From: Streptomyces lomondensis | Lineage (GTDB): Bacteria; Actinomycetota; Actinomycetes; Streptomycetales; Streptomycetaceae | Length of the DNA: 64,000 nt | NCBI RefSeq assembly: GCF_014651035.1 | Contig: NZ_BMWC01000002.1 | Span: forward strand, 248,001-312,000 | Direction of reading: 5' to 3' | Translations under genes and position numbers: made by a program | Notes under the pieces: model-generated | Told to the model about the DNA's origin: nothing | Databases searched by the model: none | Seen by the model: the letters and a program-made list of their open reading frames with translations, nothing else | In this document: one piece after another, positions 50,613-59,374 of the stretch | How the letters are laid out: each line of letters starts with the position of its first letter | How positions within the stretch are numbered: the stretch's first letter is position 1

Positions 50613-51536
50613 TTACGGCTTGGGCAGGGTGCAGCCGCTCGCGCTCAGGTCGAGCTTGTTGTCGATGCCGAAGCAGGCCGGGATCCCGTAGGTGTGCTGG
50701 GCGTAGTTGATGCCCTTGCGGACGGTCACGGAGCCGTTCGCGTCGACCTCACAGGGGTTGTTCACCGTGCAGCGCTCGCCGTCCATGTTGCCGGTGTTGT
50801 TGACGGCGACGACCTTGTTGGTGGCCTGGTCGACGACGGGCGAGCCGGACGTGCCGCCGATGGTGTTGCAGGCGGAGGTGTAGCGGACCGAGTCCTTCCA
50901 GGTCCAGTCGCCCTCCTTCAGGGTGGGCACGAACCCGTCGATGGAGCAGCTGTAGATCCGCTTCCAGTAGCCCGAGGGGATGCTGATGGCGGTGCCGGCG
51001 ACCGGGTGGGTGTCGTTCAGCGTCAGCGGGTTGATGTTGTACGAGCTCTTGATCTGCGCGTACGTGGTGGTGAGCTGGTACAGCGCGACGTCCGTGTCGG
51101 TCATCGTGCCGTAGGCGAGCTTGGCGGCGCGCAGGGTGGCGACGCGCGAGCCGGAGGCGTTGAGCAGGCCGAAGGTGCGGCTGGACGCCTTGTCGACGAG
51201 GACCTCGCCGGGGCCGGGGAAACCGGACTCCAGGCAGTGGCCGTTGGTCATCACGAGCGCCGGGTCGTTGTCCTCGGAGTCCGGCATGCGGACGACCGAG
51301 CCGGAGCAGTTGCTGAGCGAGACGGTGCCGGCGAAGTTCACGGCCTTGGCCGACGGGTTGAGGCCGGACAGCGTCTGCTCCACGGACGAGACCACGCCCG
51401 AGACGGCGGACGTGGCCGAGCCCGTGTCCGCGGCCTTGCCGACGCCCGTGGGGGCGGCCTCGGCAGCGGTCGCGGGAGCCGCGCCGGCCCCGGCTATCGC
51501 CAGGGCGCAGAACGCGGCGGCGAGAGGTTTTCTCAT
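50613..51536 (-). CDS. Secreted trypsin-like serine protease
   Basis: A 307-residue exported protease. Signal peptide residues 1-25 (FCALAIAGAGAAPATAAEA), then a ~45-residue pro-region. Catalytic triad: His100 in LVMTNGHC, Asp149 in MTDTDVALY, Ser230 in IGGTSGSPVV. Six or more Cys suggest disulfides. Family S1 (chymotrypsin-like, V8/trypsin-like in appearance). ATG at 51536 after GAGGGGAC. Last gene before the D-aminoacylase, convergent with it. Confidence 0.88.
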   Translation of the reverse strand: MRKPLAAAFCALAIAGAGAAPATAAEAAPTGVGKAADTGSATSAVSGVVSSVEQTLSGLNPSAKAVNFAGTVSLSNCSGSVVRMPDSEDNDPALVMTNGHCLESGFPGPGEVLVDKASSRTFGLLNASGSRVATLRAAKLAYGTMTDTDVALYQLTTTYAQIKSSYNINPLTLNDTHPVAGTAISIPSGYWKRIYSCSIDGFVPTLKEGDWTWKDSVRYTSACNTIGGTSGSPVVDQATNKVVAVNNTGNMDGERCTVNNPCEVDANGSVTVRKGINYAQHTYGIPACFGIDNKLDLSASGCTLPKP

Positions 51537-51843
51537 GGGGGGTCCCCTCTTGCGACGGAGGCGGCCGGAAATCTTCCGGCCGCCCGCAGTGTTGTCATGC
51601 ACATTGTGATCGTCGCAAGGGTGACGGGGCAAGGAGTCGTTCCACAACCGGAACCAGCGCGTCCTGCCCGACCCTACTCAACCGCCCTGACGGTCTGACC
51701 ACTTGGGGCCCTTGGCGCCACCGGGCCCGTGCCCCGGTTCCCGTCAGGCCTGCCTGGGCCGACGGGTTGGCGGCGGGGGGGAAGTCGTCGGGGCACCGTC
51801 CGATCCGCCGCCCGACGGGGTGCGGCTTCGCCGCACAGGCCGG
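51537..51843 (-). other. Protease upstream region and decayed duplicate of a neighbouring gene end
   Basis: 307 bp without a gene. 51537-51690 contains the protease promoter. From about 51700 to 51830 the DNA resembles, base for base with ~20-25% mismatches and gaps, the 3' end of the gene at 51844-52979, as if the tail of that gene had been duplicated and then decayed. Confidence 0.6.
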
Positions 51844-52979
51844 TTACTTGGGACCCTTCGTGCCACCAGGACCATGCCCCGGCTTCCCCTCCGGCCTGCC
51901 CGGCGCCGACGCAGTAACAGCAGGCGCAGAAGTCGTAGGGACACCGGCCGAGGGGCTGACGGCCGGGGGCGGCGCACCGTCCGGCCCGCCGGCGGACGGG
52001 GTGCGGCTCGGCGTGGCGGGCGGGCTCGCGGACGCGGATGCGGACGCGGCGACTCCGGACGGCTCGCCGCTGTCCGCCGGGCGGTCGACGAGCGGCGCGG
52101 CGGGGGTCGAGGCCGGGCTGGCATCCGTGGGCGCCGCCGCCTGCGACTCCCCCGCCGTCGGTCCCGTACGGCCGCCCTCACCACCCCGCGTCCCACCCGA
52201 GGGCGCGCCCGAGAGGAAGAACCCGGCGATCAGAACCGCCGCCGACACCGCGCCGAGGGCGCCGACGGCGACCGCCACGCGGCGGCCCCGCCAGGGGCTC
52301 GGCCGGCGCCGGGAACGATGCCCTGCCCCGGACCGACCGCGCGCCGGCACCACCGGCAGCTCGCGCGTGTCGCCACCGCCGCCCGCGGCGCCCCTGGAGC
52401 CGGCGTCCCCCGCGCCGCCCCCGGCATCCGGGGCGCCGCCAACTCCCATGGTCCAGGTCGCCCCCGAACCGCCCTCGCCGCCCGTGGCCCCAGCACCGCC
52501 GACGACCCCCGTGCCGCCCCCGGCATCCGTGACACCGCCGACGACCCTCGTGCTACCCACGGCATCCGCGGCGCCCCCGACCCCCGTGGTCCAGGTGACC
52601 CCCGAGCCACCCCCGCCGCCCACGGCCCCAGCACCGCCGCCGACCTCCGCGCCACCCACCGCATCCCTGGCACCGCCTGCCCCCGTGGTCCAGGTGACCC
52701 CCGAGCCACCCCCGCCAGCGTGGCCGGTAGCCCCCGCGCCGCCCACGCCCCCCGCGCCACCCACGGCCCTCGCGCCACCCCCGCCGGCGTGCCCCGTAAC
52801 CCCGGCAGTGCCCCCGACCCCCCGCCATCGCCGTACAGGTCCTGCCACCCGTGCGCCGCCGCCGGATCGGCGTACGCGTCGTACGCCGGGGGCGGGACCG
52901 CCTGCGGCAGGTACACGTTCGGCGGGCCCTGGGGCTCGCCGCCCGTCGCTCCGTCGGCGTATTCGAATGGCTTGGACAT
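51844..52979 (-). pseudogene. Gly-rich repeat membrane protein, probably frameshifted
   Basis: The N-terminus MSKPFEYADGATGGEPQGPPNVYLPQAVPPP (52979) and the C-terminal part (RRPSPWRGRRVAVAVGALGAVSAAVLIAGFF, one TM segment, then a Ser/Thr/Pro/Ala-rich tail to 51844) belong to one protein by their streptomycete-like composition, but they lie in different frames. In between is a Gly/Ala/Val/Thr-rich repeat region containing GGGGSGVTWTTG twice. The likeliest slip is at C-runs (52811-52815, 52818-52823; G on the coding strand). Either a real frameshift, a programmed slip, or a sequencing error. No function assigned. Confidence 0.6.
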
Positions 52980-53105
52980 GGCGGCGCATTCTAGGGACCA
53001 GAGGTGCTGGTGGGGCAGCGTGCGGCGATATCCGCCCAAACCGCCGCGTCTCACGTGGCGGAAAACACGGCCCGTGACGCGATACCGGGCCGTAAGCTCC
53101 CAGAC

Positions 53106-54317
53106 ATGCAGGTGATCCAGTCGACCAAGCTCGCCAACGTCTGTTACGAGATCCGGGGCCCGGTGCTCGAGGAGGCGATGCGGCTGGAAGCCGCCGGTCA
53201 CCGCATCCTCAAGCTGAACACCGGCAACCCGGCGGCGTTCGGCTTCGAGTGCCCGCCCGAGATCCTGGAGGACGTCCTCCGGAACGTGTCGTCGGCGCAT
53301 GGATACGGAGACGCCAAGGGACTGCTGGCCGCGCGCCGCGCGGTCGTGATGCACAACCAGACCCTCGGCATCGAGACGGACGTCGAGCACGTCTTCATCG
53401 GCAACGGCGTCTCCGAGCTGATCGTGATGGCGATGCAGGGCCTGCTGGACGACGGCGACGAGGTGCTCGTACCCGCGCCCGACTACCCGCTGTGGACCGC
53501 CGCCGTCTCCCTGTCCGGCGGCACCGCCGTGCACTACCGGTGCGACGAGCAGGCCGACTGGATGCCGGACCTGGCCGACGTCGAGCGCAAGGTCACCGAC
53601 CGCACCAAGGCGATCGTGATCATCAACCCCAACAACCCGACCGGGGCCGTGTACGACGAGGCGATGGTCAAGGGGCTCACCGACATCGCCCGCCGCCACA
53701 ACCTGCTGGTCTGCTCGGACGAGATCTACGACAAGATCCTCTACGACGGCGCCACGCACACCCCGACCGCCGCCGTCGCCCCCGACCTGCTCACCCTCAC
53801 CTTCAACGGCATGTCGAAGGCGTACCGGGTGGCCGGCTACCGGGTCGGCTGGATGTCGATCTCCGGGCCGCGCGCGCACGCCGACTCCTACATCGAGGGC
53901 CTGACGATCCTGGCGAACATGCGCCTGTGCGCGAACATGCCGGGACAGCACGGCGTGGTCGCCGCGCTCAGCGGGCGGCAGACGATCAACGACCTGGTCC
54001 TGCCGGGCGGGCGGCTGCGCGAGCAGCGGGACGTGGCGTACGAGCTGCTGACCCAGATCCCCGGCGTGACCTGCGTGAAGCCGAAGGGGGCGCTGTACCT
54101 CTTCCCGCGCCTCGACCCCAAGGTCTTCAAGATCAAGGACGACCGGCGGATGGTCCTGGACCTGCTCCGGCGCGAGAAGATCATGGTCGTCCAGGGCACC
54201 GGCTTCAACTGGCCGGAGCCGGACCACTTCCGCGTGGTGACCCTGCCGACGGTCGGGGACCTGCGCGACGCCGTGGGGCGCATCGGGCACTTCCTGGACG
54301 GCTACAGCCAGCCCTGA
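53106..54317 (+). CDS. Class I/II PLP aminotransferase (AlaA-like)
   Basis: A 403-residue aspartate-aminotransferase-fold enzyme. Motifs: LNTGNPAAFGFE, SAHGYGDAKGLLAARRAV, FIGNGVSELI, VPAPDYPLWTAAVSLSGG, VIINPNNPTGAVY, CSDEIYDKILYDG, and the PLP lysine in TFNGMSKAYRVAGYRVGWM. High similarity in style to AlaA/alanine transaminases; could also act on aspartate or phenylalanine. ATG 53106 has no ribosome binding site; TAAGCT seven bases upstream resembles a -10, so the mRNA may be leaderless. Confidence 0.9.
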   Translation: MQVIQSTKLANVCYEIRGPVLEEAMRLEAAGHRILKLNTGNPAAFGFECPPEILEDVLRNVSSAHGYGDAKGLLAARRAVVMHNQTLGIETDVEHVFIGNGVSELIVMAMQGLLDDGDEVLVPAPDYPLWTAAVSLSGGTAVHYRCDEQADWMPDLADVERKVTDRTKAIVIINPNNPTGAVYDEAMVKGLTDIARRHNLLVCSDEIYDKILYDGATHTPTAAVAPDLLTLTFNGMSKAYRVAGYRVGWMSISGPRAHADSYIEGLTILANMRLCANMPGQHGVVAALSGRQTINDLVLPGGRLREQRDVAYELLTQIPGVTCVKPKGALYLFPRLDPKVFKIKDDRRMVLDLLRREKIMVVQGTGFNWPEPDHFRVVTLPTVGDLRDAVGRIGHFLDGYSQP

Positions 54318-54374
54318 CCGGACGCCTCCCTCACCCTGCGTGTGCACCCAGTCCGGGTTTGTGAACAACTCAAC

Positions 54375-54391
54375 TTTAGACGAAATCTAAG
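54375..54391. promoter_or_regulatory. Palindrome upstream of the gene at 54430
   Basis: TTAGA-CGAAA-TCTAA with further partial symmetry outside, in an A/T-rich stretch after the aminotransferase gene and 40 bp before the next ATG. A plausible operator for a MarR/TetR-type regulator; no regulator gene is adjacent. Confidence 0.4.
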
Positions 54392-54429
54392 CTAGGATGG
54401 CTTCCTGCAAGCACTCAGGAGGCCCTCCC

Positions 54430-54852
54430 ATGTACGAACCGATCCGCACCAAGTCGGTCCACAGCACGGTGGACGGCCCCAACCCGGACTTCCCCCACCG
54501 TTCCCGTGAGGAAGAGCTGGACATCCAGCTCGCGGGCCATCTCGCCGCCCTGCTCGCCGTCACGGACGAGCTGCGCGCGAGGGAGCGCTCGGCCGACCTG
54601 GACACCGCGGCGGAGCGGCTCGCGGAACAGGTGGGCCGGTTGCGAGGAGGGCGTACGCCGCTTCGCGCGCCCATGACCGGCGCCCGGCGCGAGAAGAACG
54701 CCACCGCCCTGCACCGGCGGGCGCACGCCCTGGCGGGCCGCGCGCTGGTCGTCGCCGCCTCCCGCGCCGACACGGCGGCCGCGATCCTGGCCGCCGAGCG
54801 GATGGACGCCCACACCGCGGCTCTGGAGCCGCGCGAACTCGCGTCCCGCTGA
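54430..54852 (+). CDS. Hypothetical small helical protein
   Basis: A 140-residue, Ala/Arg/Glu-rich helical protein beginning MYEPIRTKSVHSTVDGPNPDFPHRSREEELDIQLAGHLAALL. Coiled-coil style through most of its length; no membrane segment, no known family. Start at 54430 after AGGAGGCC. It is downstream of the aminotransferase gene and behind a palindrome that may control it. Confidence 0.65.
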   Translation: MYEPIRTKSVHSTVDGPNPDFPHRSREEELDIQLAGHLAALLAVTDELRARERSADLDTAAERLAEQVGRLRGGRTPLRAPMTGARREKNATALHRRAHALAGRALVVAASRADTAAAILAAERMDAHTAALEPRELASR

Positions 54853-54952
54853 GCCCACCCGGGCTCCCCCGACGGCCCCGGTCCGCGCGCACCCGCAGCG
54901 ACGCGCGGACCGGGCGCCACAAACCATCACCCCGGCTCGCCCCCGCCCGCGG

Positions 54953-55675
54953 CTACGCGCGGGCGGGGGCGAGCCGGTCCGCCGGAGCGCCGAGGGCGGT
55001 GACGACGTGGCGGAAGACCACGTGGCCGTCCGCCGCCGCCTCCGCCCGCACCAGGACGCCCGCCTCCGGGGCGATCGTGAAGCCGCACGTCAGGCTCTTG
55101 TCCAGGGCCCAGGCACTGAACGGGAAGGTGCGCAGCGGACGGACGCCGGCCCGGACGGAGGTCGCCGACACGGCCGCGACCTGTGCCGGATGAGACACGA
55201 TCCGGGCCGGTGCGAGCAGTTCGGCCGGCCGGGCCGCCAACGGGCTCGTCCCGTCCAGCGCGCAGTCTCCGGTCACCGTCAGGCGGTGCCCGCCGAGCGA
55301 GGCCGTCCGGGAGCGGGCCGACGGCTCGGCCGTGAAGGAGAGGTCCTCGTGCGGGTCGGCCTCCACGACGACATCGGCCGACAGCCGGACGGGATCCACC
55401 AGGGTCCTGGCCATACGCGCCACCACCCGCCCCGCCTCGGCCGACGACCGCACGTCGTGGACGCCGAGCTCGCCGACCCTGGCCGTGGCCAGGGGGCCGC
55501 GGTCGTCGTGGAGCGTGGCGGACCGGAGGAAACCGGTGACCGGATCGAGCCGCACGACCAGGCCGCGGGCACCGGGCGGCAGCCAGGCGTCGGCGGGGTC
55601 GGCCAACAACGCGTGCGGGGCCAGGAAGAGTTCGACCCACTGCTCCGCGGCACCACCACCGAGGCCGTCCCTTAG
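54953..55675 (-). CDS. Hypothetical protein, 5' end probably truncated
   Basis: About 240 residues of β-rich protein (WVELFLAPHALLADPADAWLPPGARGLVVRLDPVTGFLRSATLHDDRG ... SRTASLGGHRLTVTGDCALDG). The open frame continues to 55732, but its first ATG would lie inside an antisense RHS fragment and the first ~20 residues are the reverse of that fragment, so the real N-terminus is probably missing and the boundary is near 55675. No family recognised. Could be a pseudogene fragment. Confidence 0.5.
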   Translation of the reverse strand, partial: LRDGLGGGAAEQWVELFLAPHALLADPADAWLPPGARGLVVRLDPVTGFLRSATLHDDRGPLATARVGELGVHDVRSSAEAGRVVARMARTLVDPVRLSADVVVEADPHEDLSFTAEPSARSRTASLGGHRLTVTGDCALDGTSPLAARPAELLAPARIVSHPAQVAAVSATSVRAGVRPLRTFPFSAWALDKSLTCGFTIAPEAGVLVRAEAAADGHVVFRHVVTALGAPADRLAPARA

Positions 55676-55678
55676 CCC

Positions 55679-55759
55679 CACCGCTACGCGGGCACGTACC
55701 TGGACCCGACCGGCCTGTACAAGATGGGCCACCGCTACTACGACCCCGTTCGACGCGGG
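55679..55759 (+). pseudogene. RHS-repeat core fragment
   Basis: 27 codons that read HRYAGTYLDPTGLYKMGHRYYDP, the hallmark of the end of the RHS core (YxAGxYxDxxGLYYxxxRYYDP). Nothing of the repeat region or C-terminal toxin is left; a frame without family sequence follows to a stop. It abuts the truncated gene on the other strand, so this is a recombination scar. Confidence 0.8.
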
Positions 55760-55802
55760 TCAGCTTGCGAGCAGTGCCGTGGGGTAACCGGACAAAAACG
55801 TC

Positions 55803-55833
55803 CCATGGGGTGAGTCGCCCGGCTCACCCCACG
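55803..55833 (+). terminator. Hairpin between the RHS remnant and a small membrane protein gene
   Basis: CATGGGGTGAG pairs with CTCACCCCACG across an 8-nt loop, about 45 bp after the RHS fragment. No clear T-tract. Confidence 0.5.
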
Positions 55834-55858
55834 GAATGTGTGGGCGAGGAGAGACGAA

Positions 55859-56044
55859 GTGTCGCGATTAAATCGTGAACTGTACGGCTCCGGCACCGCT
55901 GCCGTCCTGTTGGTTCGGCACGAGAGTTACTGGTATCTGGCCCGTGGCGGAAGCCTTCCCGGCGGAATGACGACGGCAGCGGTCCTCGCCGTCATCGCTC
56001 TTGCCTGCCTGGCCGCGGCATACCTCATCAAACGACAGCGTTGA
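55859..56044 (+). CDS. Small membrane protein, possibly orphan RHS immunity
   Basis: A 61-residue protein with a GTG start (after GAGGAGAGACGAA) and one C-terminal membrane segment (TTAAVLAVIALACLAAAYLIKRQR). The N-terminal half (SRLNRELYGSGTAAVLLVRHESYWYLARGGS) looks soluble. No family. Position right behind an RHS fragment suggests it could be a leftover immunity protein. Confidence 0.55.
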   Translation: MSRLNRELYGSGTAAVLLVRHESYWYLARGGSLPGGMTTAAVLAVIALACLAAAYLIKRQR

Positions 56045-56395
56045 TCGGGGGCTTGCGCCCCACTTCTGGGTAGGCGTGCGCCGCGCCCTGCGCCCGCGCG
56101 GGATCGACGTACCGCTCCGGGAGCGCCCGAGCGCTCCGGTCGGCGTGGGTCGTCGGCCGGAGCGCTCGGTCATCCATCGGCACGTTCGTGAGCCCGCTGG
56201 GCGGGCCGCGCCGAAGCGGGCGGGAGTGAGCCTGTCGCCGCCGGGTTCCGTCGGGGCGGACGGAGGGCGGCGACGGGCCCGGAACCCCGCACGCCGTTGT
56301 GCGGGCCCCGCCAGTGCGTTCCGCGGCCGGCCGTGACGATGTTGCTGGTCAGGGCACTGTCGGTTCCAGCCGGCCGCGGAGTTCGGGGGTGGGCC
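56045..56395. other. Intergenic region with two inverted repeats
   Basis: 351 bp. A perfect 13-bp inverted repeat (56127-56139 with 56157-56169, 17-nt loop) can end the small plus-strand gene. Another 11-bp repeat (56321-56331 with 56369-56379) may end pckG. A plus-strand ORF in this region is Arg/Pro rich and not convincing. Confidence 0.5.
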
Positions 56396-58225
56396 TCAGC
56401 CCAGGCGCTCCACCAGCGCGCGGTACTCGTCCCACAGCTCCTTCGGCGTGTGGTCGCCGAAGGTGTTGAGGTGCTCGGGGACCAGGGCGGCCTCCTCGCG
56501 CCAGACCTCCTTGTCCACGGTGAGCAGGAAGTCCAGGTCGCTGTCGGACAGCTCCAGGCCGTTCGTGTCGAGGGCGTCCTTCGTCGGCAGGATGCCGATC
56601 GGGGTCTCGACGCCCTCCGCGGTGCCCTCCAGGCGGCCGACGATCCACTTCAGGACGCGGGAGTTCTCGCCGAAGCCGGGCCAGACGAACTTGCCCTCGT
56701 CGTCCTTGCGGAACCAGTTGACGTAGTAGATCTTCGGCAGCTTGGACTGGTCCTTGTCCTTGGCCACGTCGATCCAGTGGGCCATGTAGTCGCCCATGTT
56801 GTAGCCGCAGAACGGCAGCATCGCGAAGGGGTCGCGGCGCAGCTCGCCGACCTTGCCCTCGGCGGCGGCGGTCTTCTCGGAGGCCACGTTGGCGCCGAGG
56901 AAGACGCCGTGGTTCCAGTCGAAGGACTCCGTCACCAGCGGTACGGCCGTCGCACGGCGGCCGCCGAAGAGGATCGCCGAGATCGGCACGCCCTTGGGGT
57001 CCTCCCACTCCGGCGCGATGATCGGGCACTGCGAGGCCGGGACGGTGAAGCGGGCGTTGGGGTGGGCGGCCGGGGTCTGGGACTCCGGCGTCCAGTCGTT
57101 GCCCTTCCAGTCCGTGAGGTGGGCCGGGGGCTCCTCGGTCATGCCCTCCCACCACACGTCACCGTCGTCGGTCAGCGCCACGTTCGTGAAGACGGAGTTG
57201 CCCCACAGCGTCTTCATCGCGTTGGCGTTGGTGTGCTCGCCGGTGCCGGGCGCGACGCCGAAGAAACCGGCCTCGGGGTTGATGGCGTACAGCCGGCCGT
57301 CCTCGCCGAAGCGCATCCAGGCGATGTCGTCGCCGATGGTCTCGACGGTCCAGCCGGGGATGGTCGGCTCCAGCATGGCGAGGTTGGTCTTGCCGCAGGC
57401 GCTCGGGAAGGCCGCGGCGACGTACTTGGCCTCGCCGCGCGGCGGGGTGAGCTTGAGGACGAGCATGTGCTCGGCCAGCCAGCCCTCGTCACGGGCCATG
57501 ACGGAGGCGATGCGCAGGGCGTAGCACTTCTTGCCGAGCAGGGCGTTGCCGCCGTAGCCGGAGCCGTAGGACCAGATCTCGCGGTCCTCGGGGAAGTGCG
57601 AGATGTACTTGGTCGTGTTGCAGGGCCAGGGGACGTCCTCCTGGCCGGGCTCCAGCGGGGCGCCCAGGGTGTGCACGGCCTTGACGAAGAAGCCCTCGTC
57701 GCCGAGCTCGTCCAGGACGGCCCGGCCCATGCGGGTCATCGTGCGCATGGAGACGGCGACGTAGGCCGAGTCGGTGATCTCGACGCCGATCGCGGACAGC
57801 GGCGAGCCGAGCGGGCCCATGCAGAAGGGCACGACGTACATGGTCCGGCCACGCATCGAGCCGCGGAACAGGCCGCCCTCGCCCCCGGAGCCCTGGAAGA
57901 TCTCCCGCATCTCGGCGGGGGCCTTCCAGTGGTTGGTGGGGCCCGCGTCCTCCTCCTTCTCGGAGCAGATGAACGTCCGGTCCTCCACGCGGGCGACGTC
58001 GCTGGGGTCGGAGGCCGCGTAGTAGGAGTGGGGGCGCTTGATCGGGTCGAGTTTCCGGAAGGTGCCCTTCTGGACGAGCTCCTCGCACAGTCGCTCGTAC
58101 TCGGCCTCGGATCCGTCACACCAGACCACGTTGTCCGGCTGCGTCAGTTCTGCGATCTCGTTGACCCACGAGACCAGCCCCTGATGACTGGTGGGGACGG
58201 TGGGAGCCGCGATGTCGCGCGCCAC
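56396..58225 (-). CDS. pckG: GTP-type phosphoenolpyruvate carboxykinase
   Basis: A 609-residue PEPCK that interconverts oxaloacetate and PEP with GTP/GDP, the gateway to gluconeogenesis. GTP-type features: [13 protein letters not shown] (P-loop, residues ~273-285), [13 protein letters not shown], the PEPCK signature [19 protein letters not shown] and the [14 protein letters not shown] region. Length is right for the monomeric GTP form. GTG start at 58225 after TAGGAGC. The divergent upstream region has a Crp-like site. Confidence 0.94.
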   Translation of the reverse strand: MARDIAAPTVPTSHQGLVSWVNEIAELTQPDNVVWCDGSEAEYERLCEELVQKGTFRKLDPIKRPHSYYAASDPSDVARVEDRTFICSEKEEDAGPTNHWKAPAEMREIFQGSGGEGGLFRGSMRGRTMYVVPFCMGPLGSPLSAIGVEITDSAYVAVSMRTMTRMGRAVLDELGDEGFFVKAVHTLGAPLEPGQEDVPWPCNTTKYISHFPEDREIWSYGSGYGGNALLGKKCYALRIASVMARDEGWLAEHMLVLKLTPPRGEAKYVAAAFPSACGKTNLAMLEPTIPGWTVETIGDDIAWMRFGEDGRLYAINPEAGFFGVAPGTGEHTNANAMKTLWGNSVFTNVALTDDGDVWWEGMTEEPPAHLTDWKGNDWTPESQTPAAHPNARFTVPASQCPIIAPEWEDPKGVPISAILFGGRRATAVPLVTESFDWNHGVFLGANVASEKTAAAEGKVGELRRDPFAMLPFCGYNMGDYMAHWIDVAKDKDQSKLPKIYYVNWFRKDDEGKFVWPGFGENSRVLKWIVGRLEGTAEGVETPIGILPTKDALDTNGLELSDSDLDFLLTVDKEVWREEAALVPEHLNTFGDHTPKELWDEYRALVERLG

Positions 58226-58553
58226 GATTGCTCCTAAATGAGGGATTTTTTGGTGATGTGGAGGCCCCGTGGGGGCTGCGACCCGGATGCTTCACGGTGG
58301 ATCTTGGCGCTCATCCGGTGCCGACCGCACTCATTTGATCATCCGACGCATGTGCCCATCTGTCCAGAGGAGCGCACAGGTGAGCAACGTGAGGATCGCC
58401 ACGGTTTCTCACGCCGCTTTACGTGCACATTGGGTTCACCTGACCGTCCATTTGCGTAACCATCATTCGGCTCCGGTGAGAGGATGGCCACTCTTAGTCG
58501 TCCAATCCGACGGACTGATAGGTCACTTACGGTTCCGTAGCTACCATTCGGCC
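58226..58553. promoter_or_regulatory. Divergent promoter region of pckG and trhA with a Crp-like site
   Basis: 328 bp, less GC-rich than the genes. At 58389-58402, GTGAGGATCGCCAC matches GTG-N6-GNCAC, the consensus I recall for streptomycete Crp. It lies 164 bp upstream of pckG and 152 bp before trhA. No gene seen in this region. Confidence 0.45.
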
Positions 58554-59267
58554 ATGACTGCGTTCGCCCCCGACGCGCCCACGGACACGCCGGCCGACGG
58601 CCGCGGTCCGCAGGCGCTCTCCTTGCCGCACCCGGTGAAGCCCAAGCTGCGCGGCTGGCTGCACCTCGGCATGTTTCCGGCCGTCCTCGTCGCGGGCCTG
58701 GTGCTGACCGCCCTCGCCGACTCGACCAGAGGACGCATCGCGTGCGGCATCTTCGCCCTGACCGCCTGCATGCTGTTCGGCGTGAGCGCGCTGTACCACC
58801 GGGGTGACTGGAGCCCCCGTATGGACGGCGTCCTGCGCCGGCTGGACCACTCCAACATCTTCCTGATCATCGCGGGCACGTACACGCCGCTGACGATGCT
58901 GCTCCTGCCGGAGGCCAAGGGGCGGTGGCTGCTGTGGGGCATCTGGGCGGCGGCCGTCGCGGGGATCGCCTTCCGCGTCTTCTGGGTCGGCGCCCCGCGC
59001 TGGCTCTACACGCCCTGCTACATCGCGATGGGCTGGGCGGCCGTCTTCTACCTGCCGGACTTCATGCGGACCGGCGGCATCGCCGTCCTGGTCCTGATCA
59101 TCGTCGGCGGCGTGCTCTACAGCGCGGGCGGCGTGGTCTACGGGATCCAGCGGCCCAACCCGTCACCGCGCTGGTTCGGCTTCCACGAGGTGTTCCACTC
59201 CCTCACCCTGGCGGCCTTCATCGCGCACTACGTGGGGATCTCACTGGTGGCATACCAGCACGGGTGA
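58554..59267 (+). CDS. trhA: TrhA/hemolysin-III-family membrane protein
   Basis: A 237-residue, seven-membrane-segment protein. The family's conserved pieces are present: GVSALYHRGDWSPRMDGVLRRLDHSNIFLIIAGTYTP, then GWAAVFYLPDF and GGVVYGIQRPNPSPRWFGFHEVFHSLTLAAFIAHYVGI. These proteins regulate membrane energetics/unsaturation in some bacteria (TrhA) and resemble PAQR receptors. ATG at 58554, no ribosome binding site evident, possibly leaderless. Confidence 0.87.
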   Translation: MTAFAPDAPTDTPADGRGPQALSLPHPVKPKLRGWLHLGMFPAVLVAGLVLTALADSTRGRIACGIFALTACMLFGVSALYHRGDWSPRMDGVLRRLDHSNIFLIIAGTYTPLTMLLLPEAKGRWLLWGIWAAAVAGIAFRVFWVGAPRWLYTPCYIAMGWAAVFYLPDFMRTGGIAVLVLIIVGGVLYSAGGVVYGIQRPNPSPRWFGFHEVFHSLTLAAFIAHYVGISLVAYQHG

Positions 59268-59283
59268 CCCTTCCCGCCCCCTC

Positions 59284-59310
59284 AGGGCCACGGCTTCGAG
59301 CCGTGGCCCT
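59284..59310 (+). terminator. Terminator after trhA
   Basis: Perfect 11-bp stem AGGGCCACGGC (59284-59294) and GCCGTGGCCCT (59300-59310) with a 5-nt loop (TTCGA), followed by TTCT. Confidence 0.85.
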
Positions 59311-59374
59311 TTCTGCCGCCTTCATGCTCGCTATCACATCCTCGCCCGACCCCTGATGCCCGAGAATGACCTTC

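Noticed and set aside
52230..54368. 712-codon minus-strand ORF opposite the aminotransferase gene
   Set aside because: Only its part starting at 52979 is coding; the rest is antisense to a well-supported aminotransferase.
56001..56336. Plus-strand ORF of 111 codons before pckG
   Set aside because: Arg/Pro-rich and crosses a strong inverted repeat; unlikely to be a gene.
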